The notes below the pieces were generated by a model that was given only the letters and a program-made list of their open reading frames with translations, ran no database searches and was not told the DNA's origin. Made by a program: the position numbers and the translations under genes. This document shows positions 8,290-17,802 of a stretch of DNA of 50,100 bases, piece by piece. The stretch comes from an uncultured Eubacterium sp. (lineage in GTDB: Bacteria > Bacillota > Clostridia > Lachnospirales > Lachnospiraceae), in contig CAKRGF010000018.1 in assembly GCA_934322085.1 (NCBI GenBank), positions 1 to 50,100 on the forward strand, read 5' to 3'. The first letter of the stretch is position 1. Every line of letters starts with the position of its first letter.

Positions 8290-9729
8290 TTATTTCTGAT
8301 TCAAAATCTCTGTCAATATCTGATTTACCATGCCAGGATTTGCCTTACCCTGCATCGCTTTCATCGTCTGACCAACCAAGAAACCAATTGCTTTTTTCTT
8401 TCCTGCCTGATAATCGGCAACGGACTGTGGATTTTCCTCTACAATCTTCTCAATGGTTTCACGCAGAGCTCCCTCGTCACTGACCGTGCCAAGTCCATGC
8501 TCTTTGACATACTGCTCCGGGTCTGTATTCTCTGTGAAAACAACTTCGAAGACTTCTTTTGCTACGGTGGAGTTAATCGTTCCTTTATCCGCAAGGGCAA
8601 TTAACTTTGCGAGGTTCTCCGGTGCAAAAGTGATGTCTTCCGGCTCCATTTCCTTCTCTTTCAAAAGACGCATCGTCTCGCCCATCAGCCAGTTTGATGC
8701 TTTCTTAGGATTTGCTCCAAGAAAAACCGTCTGCTCAAACAAATCTGCCATCTTCTTGCTTGCCGTAAGAATCGAAATGTCGTAGGCAGGAATATCAAAT
8801 TCTTTTTCGTAGCGTGCTGCCTTTTGCTCCTGAAACTCCGGTTCGCTATCCTTAATCTTCTGAATCCATTCATCGGAAATGACAATCGGCGTCAAATCCG
8901 GGTCCGGGAAGTAACGGTAATCCTGCGCATCTTCTTTGGAACGCATTGCATAGGAATATTCTTTATTGTCATCCCAGCGTCTTGTTTCCTGCACAACCTT
9001 TTTGCCATCTTCTAACAGTTCAATCTGGCGCGCACGTTCTCCTTCAATGGCGCGGGCAATTGCTTTAAAGGAGTTCAAGTTTTTCATCTCGGTACGGGTA
9101 CCAAATTCACTCGCACCAACCTCACGCACTGACAAGTTGACATCCGCACGCATCGAACCTTCATTTAATTTACAATCGGATGCGCCAAGGTACTGAATCG
9201 TCATACGAAGTTTTTCCAGATACGCAATTACCTCATCTGCACTTCGCATATCCGGCTCTGACACAATCTCAATCAAAGGCACACCGGAACGGTTATAATC
9301 CACAAGGGAACAATCTGCCCAGTCATCATGTACCAATTTGCCGGCATCCTCTTCCATATGAATTTCATGGATACCAACATTTTTTCTGCCGCCGGCTGTC
9401 TCAATTTCAACATGACCATTAATACAGATTGGCAGATACAACTGGGAAATCTGATAGTTCTGTGGGTTATCCGGGTAAAAATAGTTTTTTCGGTCAAATT
9501 TGCAATACTGGTTGATATCACAGTTTAATGCCAGACCAACCGCCATCGCATATTCTACAACCTGTTTATTTAATACCGGCAGAGAACCCGGCATACCGGT
9601 ACACACCGGACAGGTATGAGTATTTGGTGCACCACCAAATGCCGTTGAGCAGCCGCAGAAAATTTTCGTTTTCGTTGCTAATTCCACATGGACTTCCAGT
9701 CCAATCACTGTTTCGTACTGTTTTGCCAT
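8290..9729 (-). CDS. gatB: Asp-tRNA(Asn)/Glu-tRNA(Gln) amidotransferase subunit B
   Basis: At 479 aa it has the normal family length. The N-terminus (ETVIGLEVHVEL) and the Cys-containing segment (CPVCTGMPGSLP) are classic GatB. GatB is the tRNA-binding kinase subunit: it phosphorylates the side chain of misacylated Asp-tRNA(Asn) or Glu-tRNA(Gln) before ammonia from GatA is added. The C-terminal YqeY-like tail, ending near ANPGMVNQIL, is present. It starts 2 bp after gatA and is last of the aspS-gatCAB operon. Confidence 0.97.
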   Translation of the reverse strand: MAKQYETVIGLEVHVELATKTKIFCGCSTAFGGAPNTHTCPVCTGMPGSLPVLNKQVVEYAMAVGLALNCDINQYCKFDRKNYFYPDNPQNYQISQLYLPICINGHVEIETAGGRKNVGIHEIHMEEDAGKLVHDDWADCSLVDYNRSGVPLIEIVSEPDMRSADEVIAYLEKLRMTIQYLGASDCKLNEGSMRADVNLSVREVGASEFGTRTEMKNLNSFKAIARAIEGERARQIELLEDGKKVVQETRRWDDNKEYSYAMRSKEDAQDYRYFPDPDLTPIVISDEWIQKIKDSEPEFQEQKAARYEKEFDIPAYDISILTASKKMADLFEQTVFLGANPKKASNWLMGETMRLLKEKEMEPEDITFAPENLAKLIALADKGTINSTVAKEVFEVVFTENTDPEQYVKEHGLGTVSDEGALRETIEKIVEENPQSVADYQAGKKKAIGFLVGQTMKAMQGKANPGMVNQILTEILNQK

Positions 9730-9731
9730 GA

Positions 9732-11177
9732 TTACTCCGCCTCCTTTGCCTGTTCATATGTGTATGCCGTCTGAATCATTTTCTTCTCATTAAAACAATC
9801 CGCGATAAGCTGCAAGCCAATCGGCAGGCCATTTTTATCCGTTCCACAAGGGACTGTCATTCCCGGCAGTCCGGCAAGGTTTACAGAAATCGTATAAATA
9901 TCACCCAAGTACATTTTCAATGGGTCACTTAAACTGTCTCCAATTTTAGGTGCCGTCGTTGGTGCTGCCGGTGATAAAATTACATCATATTTTTCAAATG
10001 CACGGTCAAATGCTTTTTTTATCAATGCTTTGGTACGCAGTGCTTTTAAGTAGTAAGCATCATAATAACCACTGCTTAAGACAAAGGAACCAAGCATAAT
10101 ACGACGTTTTACTTCCGGGCCAAACCCTTCGGAACGGCTCTTTTTGTACATATTATGAAGTCCTTCATATTCTTCTGTGCGGTAACCATATTTTACACCG
10201 TCAAAGCGGGACAAGTTGGAACTTGCCTCAGCGGAAGCAATGACATAATACGCCGGAATTGCATACTCGACAAGACTTAAGTCAAATTCCTCGACAATTG
10301 CTCCTTTTTGTTTCAAAACTTCTGCTGCCTTGAAAATCGCATCTTTTACCTCAGAATCAAGTCCTTCTCCAAAATAGTCTTTCGGAATACCAATTTTCAT
10401 TCCCTTTACGTCATCTACAAGTGCCGATGTGAAATCGGTATCCTCGCGTGCCACACTGGTGCTGTCCTTCTTATCATAGGAAGAAATTGCTTCCAAAATT
10501 GTTGCGCAGTCGGTTACATCTTTAGCAATTGGGCCAATCTGGTCAAGCGAGGAACCATAAGCAATCAGCCCATAACGAGAAACTGTACCATACGTTGGCT
10601 TGATTCCGGTCACACCACAGAATGAACTAGGCTGGCGGATGGAACCGCCGGTATCCGAACCAAGTGCAAAGGAACATTCCTCCGCTGCGACTGCCGCACA
10701 GGAACCGCCGGAAGAACCACCCGGCACATGCTCCGTATTGTGCGGGTTTCTTGTAATTCCATAGGCAGAAGTCTCTGTTGTACTTCCCATCGCGAACTCA
10801 TCCATGTTTGTTTTGCCGATGATAACTGCTCCTGCTGCCTCCAGATTTTTTACTGCTTCCGATGTATACGTCGGCACAAAATTATATAAAATCTTGGAAC
10901 TGCATGTCGTAAGTACGCCCTCGGTACACATATTGTCTTTGATTGCCACCGGTACTCCCGCAAGCGGGCCTGTCAGCTCACCGGCATCAATTTTTTTCTG
11001 TATTTCTTTTGCTTTTTCTAAAATAGCTTCTTTCTCTAACACAGTAACATAACTGTGAATCGTATCTTCTTTTTTCTCAATCTGCTCTAAGGCGTCCAAT
11101 ACCGCCTCTTCTACGGTAACTTCCCCGGCTTGAATCTTTTTTCCGAGTGCAACCGCTGTCAAACTCATTAAACTCAT
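9732..11177 (-). CDS. gatA: Asp-tRNA(Asn)/Glu-tRNA(Gln) amidotransferase subunit A
   Basis: At 481 aa this is the amidase-signature subunit that hydrolyses Gln or Asn and channels ammonia to GatB. The catalytic Lys sits in VAIKDNM, and the Gly/Ser-rich signature GGSSGGSCAAVAAEE is followed by GSDTGGSIRQPSSFCG with the cis-Ser and nucleophile Ser. GGAGG lies 6 bases before the ATG at 11177. It lies between gatC and gatB, 21 bp after gatC. Confidence 0.97.
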   Translation of the reverse strand: MSLMSLTAVALGKKIQAGEVTVEEAVLDALEQIEKKEDTIHSYVTVLEKEAILEKAKEIQKKIDAGELTGPLAGVPVAIKDNMCTEGVLTTCSSKILYNFVPTYTSEAVKNLEAAGAVIIGKTNMDEFAMGSTTETSAYGITRNPHNTEHVPGGSSGGSCAAVAAEECSFALGSDTGGSIRQPSSFCGVTGIKPTYGTVSRYGLIAYGSSLDQIGPIAKDVTDCATILEAISSYDKKDSTSVAREDTDFTSALVDDVKGMKIGIPKDYFGEGLDSEVKDAIFKAAEVLKQKGAIVEEFDLSLVEYAIPAYYVIASAEASSNLSRFDGVKYGYRTEEYEGLHNMYKKSRSEGFGPEVKRRIMLGSFVLSSGYYDAYYLKALRTKALIKKAFDRAFEKYDVILSPAAPTTAPKIGDSLSDPLKMYLGDIYTISVNLAGLPGMTVPCGTDKNGLPIGLQLIADCFNEKKMIQTAYTYEQAKEAE

Positions 11178-11198
11178 ATGCTTCCTCCATTCCGCTTA

Positions 11199-11492
11199 TT
11201 AAGCAAAGGTTTTTGGCACCATGTATGTTCCTTCTTTTTTCTGCGGTGCATTTTTCAACATGTTCTCTCTGTCATCTCCATTTGTCACTTCGTCCTCACG
11301 GAACACATTGTGAACCGGGAACACATGAGACATCGGTTCCACGCCCTCGGTGTCAAGTTCGTTTAATTTGTCAATGTAATCGAGCATACTTTCCATATCT
11401 TTTTTTGCCTGCTCTTTTTCTTCTTCATTCAATTCCAGTTTTGCTAAAATTCCTACATATTCAATTGTTTCATCTGAAATATGATTTGCCAT
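11199..11492 (-). CDS. gatC: Asp-tRNA(Asn)/Glu-tRNA(Gln) amidotransferase subunit C
   Basis: At 97 aa it has the typical GatC length and layout: an N-terminal helix (YVGILAKLELNEEE), a linker around LNELDTEGVEPMSHVF, and a C-terminal Pro/Lys tail. GatC wraps around the GatA-GatB interface and stabilises the complex. It starts 18 bp after aspS, with AGAAAGGAAG upstream of the ATG. Confidence 0.95.
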   Translation of the reverse strand: MANHISDETIEYVGILAKLELNEEEKEQAKKDMESMLDYIDKLNELDTEGVEPMSHVFPVHNVFREDEVTNGDDRENMLKNAPQKKEGTYMVPKTFA

Positions 11493-11510
11493 ACAAACAC
11501 TTCCTTTCTT

Positions 11511-12842
11511 TTATGGTTCGAGACGGTTCAAATCCCTTGGGAACAAGGTCGTCTCACGAACATTCTCTTCCCCTAACAGTTTCATTGTTAAGCGCTCCAT
11601 TCCAATTCCCAGTCCACCATGTGGCGGCATGCCATGTTTGAAAATCATCATGTACTGCTCCATGCCTTCCTGCGTCATTCCCCTGTCCGCAATTTTGTCC
11701 ACAAGCGTCTGGTAATCGTGAATGCGCTGTCCACCGGTTGTGATTTCAAGTCCGTGGAACAATAAATCAAAACTCAGTGTATACGTCGTATCTTCCGGGT
11801 CATCCATCGCATAGAACGGACGTTTTTTCGAAGGATAATGGGTGACAAACACAAAATCGGCATCCATTTCTTCCTTAAAATATTGTCCAATCAGTGCTTC
11901 CTCTTCCGGCTCTAAGTCAAATGGGTTGCGGATTGTCCGGTTGTATTTTTCTGCCACGAGTTCTTTTGCCTTGTCAAAGCGAACCTGTGGAATTTTATCA
12001 ACCTTTGGCAGTATGACTTTCAAAAGATCCAATTCTTTTTTGTACTCTTTTTGCAAAAGTCCCATCGTGTACTGCAAAAATCCGGTTTCCATCTCCATAA
12101 TATCTTCAAAACTGTCAATATAGCCCATCTCAAAGTCAAGAGAAGTATACTCATTCAAGTGACGCTTTGTGTTGTGCTTTTCTGCACGAAATACCGGCGC
12201 CGCCTCAAAGACACGGTCAAACACGCCAACCATCATCTGTTTGTAAAACTGCGGGCTTTGTGCAAGCACAGCATGTTTATGAAAATATTCGAGACGGAAT
12301 AAGTTTGCGCCGCCCTCAGCACCTCTGGCGCCGATTTTTGGCGAATGGATTTCAGTAAAGCCTTGCTCATGCAGAAAATCCCGGAATCCACGGATGATTC
12401 CTTCTTGAATTCTGAATTTTGCACGCTCTCTTACGTTTCGCAGAGAAAGCGGACGCAAATCCAATTTTGTTTCCAGCGAAGTATTCATTTTCCATTTGTT
12501 AATGGCTATCGGCATTGGCTCCGTTGGCTTTGACAAAATGGTTACGGTACGCAGGCGGATTTCAAATCCATGCGGTGCGCGCTCCTCTTTTGCCACAATA
12601 CCAGTGACACAAACCGTATCTTCTTCCTGCAATTCTTTCAGTGAAATATCCGTAACGCCATCTTCATAAACGGTCTGCAAAAGTCCCTCGCTCTTTCTCA
12701 GAACCACAAATGCCACATCGCCCATATCTCTGATTTTGTGAACTGCACCATTTACCGTTACTTCTTTTCCCTCATACTCACCGGCTAAAATATCTTCAAT
12801 GCCAAGTGTCTTTTTTTCTGTCTTTCCTGTTAAATATTCCAT
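11511..12842 (-). CDS. aspS: Archaeal-type aspartyl-tRNA synthetase, probably non-discriminating (Asp/Asn)
   Basis: This encodes 443 aa. The ATG at 12842 has GGAGG five bases upstream, and the longer in-frame start overlaps that site. An OB-fold anticodon-binding domain (about 1-110) precedes a class II catalytic core with motif 2 (FRAEKHNTKRH) and motif 3 (GLGIGMERLT). It lacks the roughly 100-residue insertion of bacterial AspRS and is close in size to archaeal/eukaryal enzymes. Co-transcription with gatCAB supports a non-discriminating enzyme that charges tRNA(Asn) with Asp for GatCAB to amidate. No asparaginyl-tRNA synthetase is in the window, but that does not prove absence. Confidence 0.9.
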   Translation of the reverse strand: MEYLTGKTEKKTLGIEDILAGEYEGKEVTVNGAVHKIRDMGDVAFVVLRKSEGLLQTVYEDGVTDISLKELQEEDTVCVTGIVAKEERAPHGFEIRLRTVTILSKPTEPMPIAINKWKMNTSLETKLDLRPLSLRNVRERAKFRIQEGIIRGFRDFLHEQGFTEIHSPKIGARGAEGGANLFRLEYFHKHAVLAQSPQFYKQMMVGVFDRVFEAAPVFRAEKHNTKRHLNEYTSLDFEMGYIDSFEDIMEMETGFLQYTMGLLQKEYKKELDLLKVILPKVDKIPQVRFDKAKELVAEKYNRTIRNPFDLEPEEEALIGQYFKEEMDADFVFVTHYPSKKRPFYAMDDPEDTTYTLSFDLLFHGLEITTGGQRIHDYQTLVDKIADRGMTQEGMEQYMMIFKHGMPPHGGLGIGMERLTMKLLGEENVRETTLFPRDLNRLEP

Positions 12843-12899
12843 AGTAACCTCCATTCCCATGTGTCTTCACATGATTCCACCAAATGATTTTGAAGGTTG

Positions 12900-13229
12900 C
12901 AAAAAAAGCAACCTGCCATCGACAGATTGCTTTGAAATAAATACGTCCCAGCAAAGCATCTCTGCCTTCTGGGACGGGAAAAATGTTCATCAAAATAAGA
13001 GCCTAAAAACCCGCGGTACCACCCGCATTGAGACACCCCGTCGTATCTCCACTCATTCAACCAATAACGGTGTCGCCCGGATGAGCCTACCTCTTATAAT
13101 CGTTTCAACTCATCAGCTCCGGAATGTTCTCCTGTTTACCGCTTCCGCAAGACGCTCGCAGTCCATGACGTCTCTCCCTGTCGTAAGGTCACTGCATAAA
13201 CAATCGTTTCCTTCATCGCTTTGCCATGT
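12900..13229 (-). ncRNA. T-box riboswitch controlling aspS-gatCAB
   Basis: The leader holds the invariant T-box GGGTGGTACCGCG (minus strand, 13012-13024). It is followed by an antiterminator/terminator region ending in a 10-bp stem (AAGCAATCTG/CAGGTTGCTT) and TTTTTT at 12902-12932. The roughly 200-nt upstream part would form stem I, and a GAC triplet near 13170 is a candidate specifier, not confirmed by folding. Uncharged tRNA should promote read-through. The GC-rich hairpin CGTCCCAG/CTGGGACG at about 12945-12980 lies between T-box and terminator. Confidence 0.93.
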
Positions 13230-13258
13230 ATTGTAGCACAGAGGGAAAAATGTGTCAA
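13230..13258 (-). promoter_or_regulatory. Sigma-A promoter of the T-box/aspS operon
   Basis: Minus strand: TTGACA (13253-13258), a 17-bp spacer, then TACAAT (13230-13235) preceded by TGC as an extended -10. This near-consensus promoter sits directly before the T-box leader. Confidence 0.88.
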
Positions 13259-13303
13259 GCACCCGTGAAAAATTTTTCCCTATAAAATTTACGTTCAACA
13301 TTT

Positions 13304-13351
13304 TCACTCAACAGGGCTGCTCAATATTACTTTTCCGGTATTCCAAAGCAT
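13304..13351 (-). pseudogene. 3' tail remnant of a Lar-like gene
   Basis: Minus-strand translation from 13351 gives MLWNTGKVILSSPVE and a stop. The intact Lar-like gene at 25507 ends MLWNTGKVISSSPGE. Nucleotide identity is high, including a shared 21-bp run. Only the tail survives here, 5 bp past the stop of the DUF4143 ATPase. The ATPase, or a segment carrying it, probably replaced the front of a second Lar-like gene. Confidence 0.7.
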
Positions 13352-13355
13352 ACCA

Positions 13356-14600
13356 TTATAACACTTCTTTTCCCAAAAACAAGTCAATCGCATTAATATG
13401 GTGAACACCTTCTTGTTTATCACGAAACTTATCTAAAGAAATTATATATCGTGGATATCCATCTCTTATTTTTCTAAACGGTCGATATTCTCTTTCCCTA
13501 ATGCGCTCCGTTGCCTCTATATCCTCTCCCTGCAACGTATAAGCAACTTGAATGTACGCATAATCCCCCATTTTATTTCTCACAATAAAATCACATTCCA
13601 TTTTACCTATTTTACCTATACTAATTTGATAATCGTGGCTTGCTAAATACAAATAAACAATATTTTCAAGTGATGGGCCAAAACTTAACCGATTATCTGT
13701 ATTCATAGCAAAATATATAGCCAAATCAGATAAATAATATTTCTGTTCCCTTCTCAATGCTTTCTTACTCTTCAAATCGAAACGATTACACTCATATACT
13801 ATTTTTGCCTTTTTCAAATCTTCAATATAACCTCTAACCGTTACCGCTTTGGTCTTATACCCCTCTTTTTCTAAACATTCAAGCAAATTATTAAGAGAAA
13901 AAGGTGATGCATAGTTATTTAGAAGAAATGATTGCACTCTTTCATACACCGGAACATTAGAAATTCTCTTTCTTGTTTTTACATCCTTTTCAAATATTTC
14001 TGATATAATCCCCCTTGTATAGGTTTGTCTTGCCTGAATATCCTCAAATTCTAATGTCTTTGGAAATCCTCCATTTAATATATACTCTCCAAACTCCACA
14101 TACATATCTTCATTGATTGGTTTATCAAAAAACCTTTTCATTTCAAGAAATTCAGCAAAATCCAAAGTAAATGTTTCAAAATTCAAATACCTTCCTGTAA
14201 GCTTTGTTGATATTTCATCACTCAACAAATAAGAATTTGAACCTGTAAGAAAAATTGAATATCCCTCTTCCGCATAAGCATGAATTACCGATTCAAATCC
14301 AGTAACATTTTGAATCTCATCAATAAATAAATATTGTATTTCTTCATCACCCAGCATAGACTCTATCTTAGTTTCAAGCTGCTCGGGTGTTTTTATATTT
14401 TTGTACCCTCTTCTATCAAGTGGAATATAAACTATTTGGGATTCCGATACTTTTCTTGAATGTAATTCATTCATAATAGCCTTCAAAATAAAGGATTTTC
14501 CACATCTCCTAATTCCTGTAATAACTTTTATAATATCAGAATCATAAAAAGGTCTTATTTTTTTTAAATACTTTTCTCTAGGATATACATTTTTAAACAT
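13356..14600 (-). CDS. AAA_14 ATPase with C-terminal DUF4143 domain
   Basis: This encodes 414 aa. The ATG at 14600 has GAAAGGAG upstream; an earlier ATG overlaps that site. The N-terminal ATPase has a Walker A (GIRRCGKSF), Walker B (YLFIDEIQN) and sensor (FLTGSNSYLL). The C-terminal DUF4143 half contains YYLSDLAIYFAMN and a nuclease-like stretch CDFIVRNKMGDYAYIQVAY, which resembles a PD-(D/E)xK core. The family is common in accessory DNA of gut bacteria; its role is unknown. The gene is clearly more AT-rich than its neighbours and sits alone between remnants, which suggests transfer. Confidence 0.85.
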   Translation of the reverse strand: MFKNVYPREKYLKKIRPFYDSDIIKVITGIRRCGKSFILKAIMNELHSRKVSESQIVYIPLDRRGYKNIKTPEQLETKIESMLGDEEIQYLFIDEIQNVTGFESVIHAYAEEGYSIFLTGSNSYLLSDEISTKLTGRYLNFETFTLDFAEFLEMKRFFDKPINEDMYVEFGEYILNGGFPKTLEFEDIQARQTYTRGIISEIFEKDVKTRKRISNVPVYERVQSFLLNNYASPFSLNNLLECLEKEGYKTKAVTVRGYIEDLKKAKIVYECNRFDLKSKKALRREQKYYLSDLAIYFAMNTDNRLSFGPSLENIVYLYLASHDYQISIGKIGKMECDFIVRNKMGDYAYIQVAYTLQGEDIEATERIREREYRPFRKIRDGYPRYIISLDKFRDKQEGVHHINAIDLFLGKEVL

Positions 14601-14705
14601 GCCACCGCTCCTTTCAAACATAATTTTACCACAATATGTCTATTCACGGTACTATTTTATTCATTTTATTCATTTTAATACCCTAAAACCGTTTTTATTA
14701 TAAAA

Positions 14706-15155
14706 TCACATCAAATCCCTGCTGTCAAGCACGACTGTAAATGGGCCATCATTCACAAGTGCAACCTTCATATCAGCACCAAACTCTCCCTGCTCTACTA
14801 CCGGGATTTCTTTGCGGCAGGCTTCCAATATATACTCATACATTGGCTCTGCCATCTCCGGTTTGCCGGCGTCTGTAAAGGATGGACGGTTTCCCTTTTT
14901 GCAGTTGGCATATAAGGTGAACTGGGAAATCATAAGTAATTCGCCGGACACATCTTTTAGGGCAAGATTTGTTTTCCCATTTTCGTCTTCAAATATACGC
15001 ATATTCAAAAGTTTGTGTAAAAGTTTATCTGCAATTTCTTTTGTATCATCCCCTCCAATGCCAATCAGCACAACAAAACCTTTTCCTATTTCTCCACGTA
15101 CTTTTCCATCGATTGTGACAGAAGCACTGCTGACTCTTTGTATTACAAAACGCAT
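14706..15155 (-). CDS. dtd: D-aminoacyl-tRNA deacylase
   Basis: At 149 aa it is full length. The ATG at 15155 follows AAAAAGGAGGAAACC. It has the family hallmarks: MRFVIQRVSSASVTIDG at the N-terminus, SQFTLYA in the middle, and the Gly-cis-Pro active-site motif in NDGPFT. The enzyme removes D-amino acids (and Gly from tRNA-Ala) wrongly attached to tRNA. It is last in the operon, 13 bp after the SbcC-like gene. Confidence 0.95.
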   Translation of the reverse strand: MRFVIQRVSSASVTIDGKVRGEIGKGFVVLIGIGGDDTKEIADKLLHKLLNMRIFEDENGKTNLALKDVSGELLMISQFTLYANCKKGNRPSFTDAGKPEMAEPMYEYILEACRKEIPVVEQGEFGADMKVALVNDGPFTVVLDSRDLM

Positions 15156-15168
15156 GGTTTCCTCCTTT

Positions 15169-17802
15169 TTATGCCTTTCTATTTTTCTGGCATGTGAAAT
15201 AAATAACCTGATATTCTTTTCCAACTTCCTTCAAAAATGTAAGCGCATGACGCATTTTTTCATCGTCCAGATTCACAAAGGAATCGTCAAAAACAAGAAA
15301 TGGTTTGTCCTTTTCATACATGGCATCTACCATTGCCATACGTGCACAGATTCCGGCGAGGTCTTTGCGTCCCTCACTTAGAAAACGAATTTCCCGTGGC
15401 ATACCCATTTCCTCCACAGTCAAATTCACACCGGCATCAAATCGGTAGTCTTTGGCATCGCCGCCATCTACCATTTGATAATATTTCGTGAAACCTTTCT
15501 GCACCGGTTCAATATAGCGCGCTGTCAGCGTATCTTTTGCCTGCTGTAACTTATCCATTGTTTTTAGCAAAAGCTCATACTTCTTATTGCCGCTTGCAAA
15601 GTGCTCTTTCCGCTCCTCTAACTCAAGACGGATTTCTGCAAGTTCATCAAGTTTTTCCTCCAGCTGCTCTAATTGTTTCTCATATGCAGCCATATTTTTT
15701 CGGTTGGTTTCCTGTTCAGTCATCCACCGTTTTTCGCGCTCGTGACTTTCACTCAGCCCTTCGTTTTCCCCGGTTTCCTCTGTCTCGCGGATACGCTCCA
15801 TGTCGTGGTCACTTTCAAACTGTGACAGTTTTTCTCCTGCCGCCTGCCATGACTGCTCTGCCGCCTGAACACGATTGACAGCCCCGGCAATTTTTTGCAG
15901 TTCCTCATCAAACGGCTCTTCAAAAATCAAACCATACTCTTTTCCGCCAAGTACAAATTCTTCTTTTGCCTGTTCATATTTCTTTTTTGCCCCCAAAAAA
16001 CTTTCCTGCTTTTCAGAGAGACGGCGGTACTGTTTTAATTCGCTGCGAAGTTTTGATAGTCCAAATGCAAATCGTTCTTCTAAAATTCCTTTTTCCACAT
16101 AACCATCCATGAACTCACGAAGCGTTTTTTGAAGAGTCTGGTAGCGAACTTCATCTTCATCATTTACCACCTTGCTCTTTGCCCGGTGCGACTCATAAGC
16201 AGTCATATCCATCTGCATCTGCTGAATCACATCGCGGAAATCACTGGAAATTCCTTCTGGAAAATAAACAGAAAGTACTAAAGAAATCCTTTCATTTCCC
16301 TGTTCTATCTCTTTTTTTGCCCGTTCCATCTCCTGCCCAAGTTCCAAAAGCGGCTGCTCACTTAAATCTTCTTCCTGTTTTTTCCCTTTTTGCTGTACAA
16401 AAAAAACCACTGCGGCAAGTGCCAGAACAACAAATACTGCCACACCGGCAATCACCTGCACAAAACTAAGTCCCACACCAAGAACCAGTGCAAGACAGCC
16501 AAGAACAAGTGGAAGCGGTGACGCTTTTTCCGGCTTTTTCTGTGCCGCCACCTGCTTTAATGCCCGGGCTGTTGTCTGTGCATTTGCAAGCTGATCCTCC
16601 TTATGTCGAACGTCTTCACACATTCGATTTAATTTCAGCAATTCTTCCTTCGCCGGCATTCCATTCGGATAGCGTTTTTTCAACGTTTCCCACTCATTTT
16701 GTTCTGTCGGTGTAAACTCTCCTTTGCGAATGGTCTGTTTCAGCGATTCGTATTCGGTAAGAGCCTCCTCCATCGACTGCAGTGCTGCATCCTCTGGAAT
16801 CTCCTGTCTAAACCGCTCTTTGACAGAAGACACAAGTGCATTTTCCTCACCTGTCAATTGATTTCTCACCATCTGCTCACGGAACTCTTCGCATTCCCGT
16901 CTTTGTTTCTGCCATTTTGCCATCTGCTCCATCGAAGGAATTTTATCCTCGTAAGGAAATGCATTTTTACTGTCTTCCCACTGTTTTCCCGCCTGTTCTT
17001 TGGCAGACACAAGTGTCTCATACTCTTTTCTATTTACCGCATAGTCCATCGCTTTACTAAGTTTTTCCTGCTTCTTTTGCTCCGCAGCAATCACCTCGGA
17101 AAGCTCTTTTTCTTTTTCTTCACACTGCTTGTAATAAGTTTCTGCCTCTAAGATTCCCTGCCGGATGCTTTCTTCTTCACGCAGTTTCTGCTCTCTTTCT
17201 TCGATTTCACGTTTTTCTCTGTTCAGCGAACCGGTTTTTCTTTTTGGCGTCATTTTATTCGTAGTGTCTTTCAATTTTTCATATACACTTTGAAAATTGT
17301 GGATATCATCCGTCTGCTCAATCAGATTACCAAGTTTTGCATGAATCCCGTCGGTCGGTGCAGACTCGCATTCCTTCTGTGAAAAAAACACTGTACGGCA
17401 AAAGGACGCGGCATCAATACCAAATAATTCAATACCGATATTCTCGGAAAAATCCTCGCACGGAAGATTTGTCGAAAGGTCATAGAGTTCAAAAATATCA
17501 TCTTTATCTTTTTTCCCAAACACGCGGTTAAGCTGATAACTTTTCCCCTCTGTTTCGAATTTCACGCTTCCGCCATACACGCCCTTCGCACTCTGCCACG
17601 GAAAATAACGCTTCCTCTCATTTACCAGTTTGTCCTGTTTATTACCATTTAAAAAGCCAAAGAACATAATTCGGATAAAATTTGCAAGCGTACTTTTTCC
17701 CCATCCGTTTTCCTCGCAGAATGTATTGACACCCTCTGAAAAGTCAAAGGAGACATCGCTTAATTTACCGAAATTTTCTATTTTACACTGTAATAATTTC
17801 AC
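15169..17802 (-). CDS. SbcC/YhaN-like SMC-type ATPase with central membrane segments
   Basis: This 877-aa protein starts with an ABC-type ATP-binding half (IENFGKLSD, Walker A ENGWGKST). It ends with the matching half (signature-like LSEGRKDLAG, Walker B FLVFDDSF). Two long coiled-coil arms lie between. Instead of the Rad50/SbcC zinc hook, the middle (about residues 425-470) holds two hydrophobic stretches, PLPLVLGCLALVLGVG and AGVAVFVVLALAAVVFF. That is the YhaN pattern. It overlaps the nuclease gene by 4 bp (ATGA), so the two likely form a Mre11/Rad50-like complex for DNA ends or hairpins, perhaps at the membrane. Confidence 0.85.
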   Translation of the reverse strand: MKLLQCKIENFGKLSDVSFDFSEGVNTFCEENGWGKSTLANFIRIMFFGFLNGNKQDKLVNERKRYFPWQSAKGVYGGSVKFETEGKSYQLNRVFGKKDKDDIFELYDLSTNLPCEDFSENIGIELFGIDAASFCRTVFFSQKECESAPTDGIHAKLGNLIEQTDDIHNFQSVYEKLKDTTNKMTPKRKTGSLNREKREIEEREQKLREEESIRQGILEAETYYKQCEEKEKELSEVIAAEQKKQEKLSKAMDYAVNRKEYETLVSAKEQAGKQWEDSKNAFPYEDKIPSMEQMAKWQKQRRECEEFREQMVRNQLTGEENALVSSVKERFRQEIPEDAALQSMEEALTEYESLKQTIRKGEFTPTEQNEWETLKKRYPNGMPAKEELLKLNRMCEDVRHKEDQLANAQTTARALKQVAAQKKPEKASPLPLVLGCLALVLGVGLSFVQVIAGVAVFVVLALAAVVFFVQQKGKKQEEDLSEQPLLELGQEMERAKKEIEQGNERISLVLSVYFPEGISSDFRDVIQQMQMDMTAYESHRAKSKVVNDEDEVRYQTLQKTLREFMDGYVEKGILEERFAFGLSKLRSELKQYRRLSEKQESFLGAKKKYEQAKEEFVLGGKEYGLIFEEPFDEELQKIAGAVNRVQAAEQSWQAAGEKLSQFESDHDMERIRETEETGENEGLSESHEREKRWMTEQETNRKNMAAYEKQLEQLEEKLDELAEIRLELEERKEHFASGNKKYELLLKTMDKLQQAKDTLTARYIEPVQKGFTKYYQMVDGGDAKDYRFDAGVNLTVEEMGMPREIRFLSEGRKDLAGICARMAMVDAMYEKDKPFLVFDDSFVNLDDEKMRHALTFLKEVGKEYQVIYFTCQKNRKA

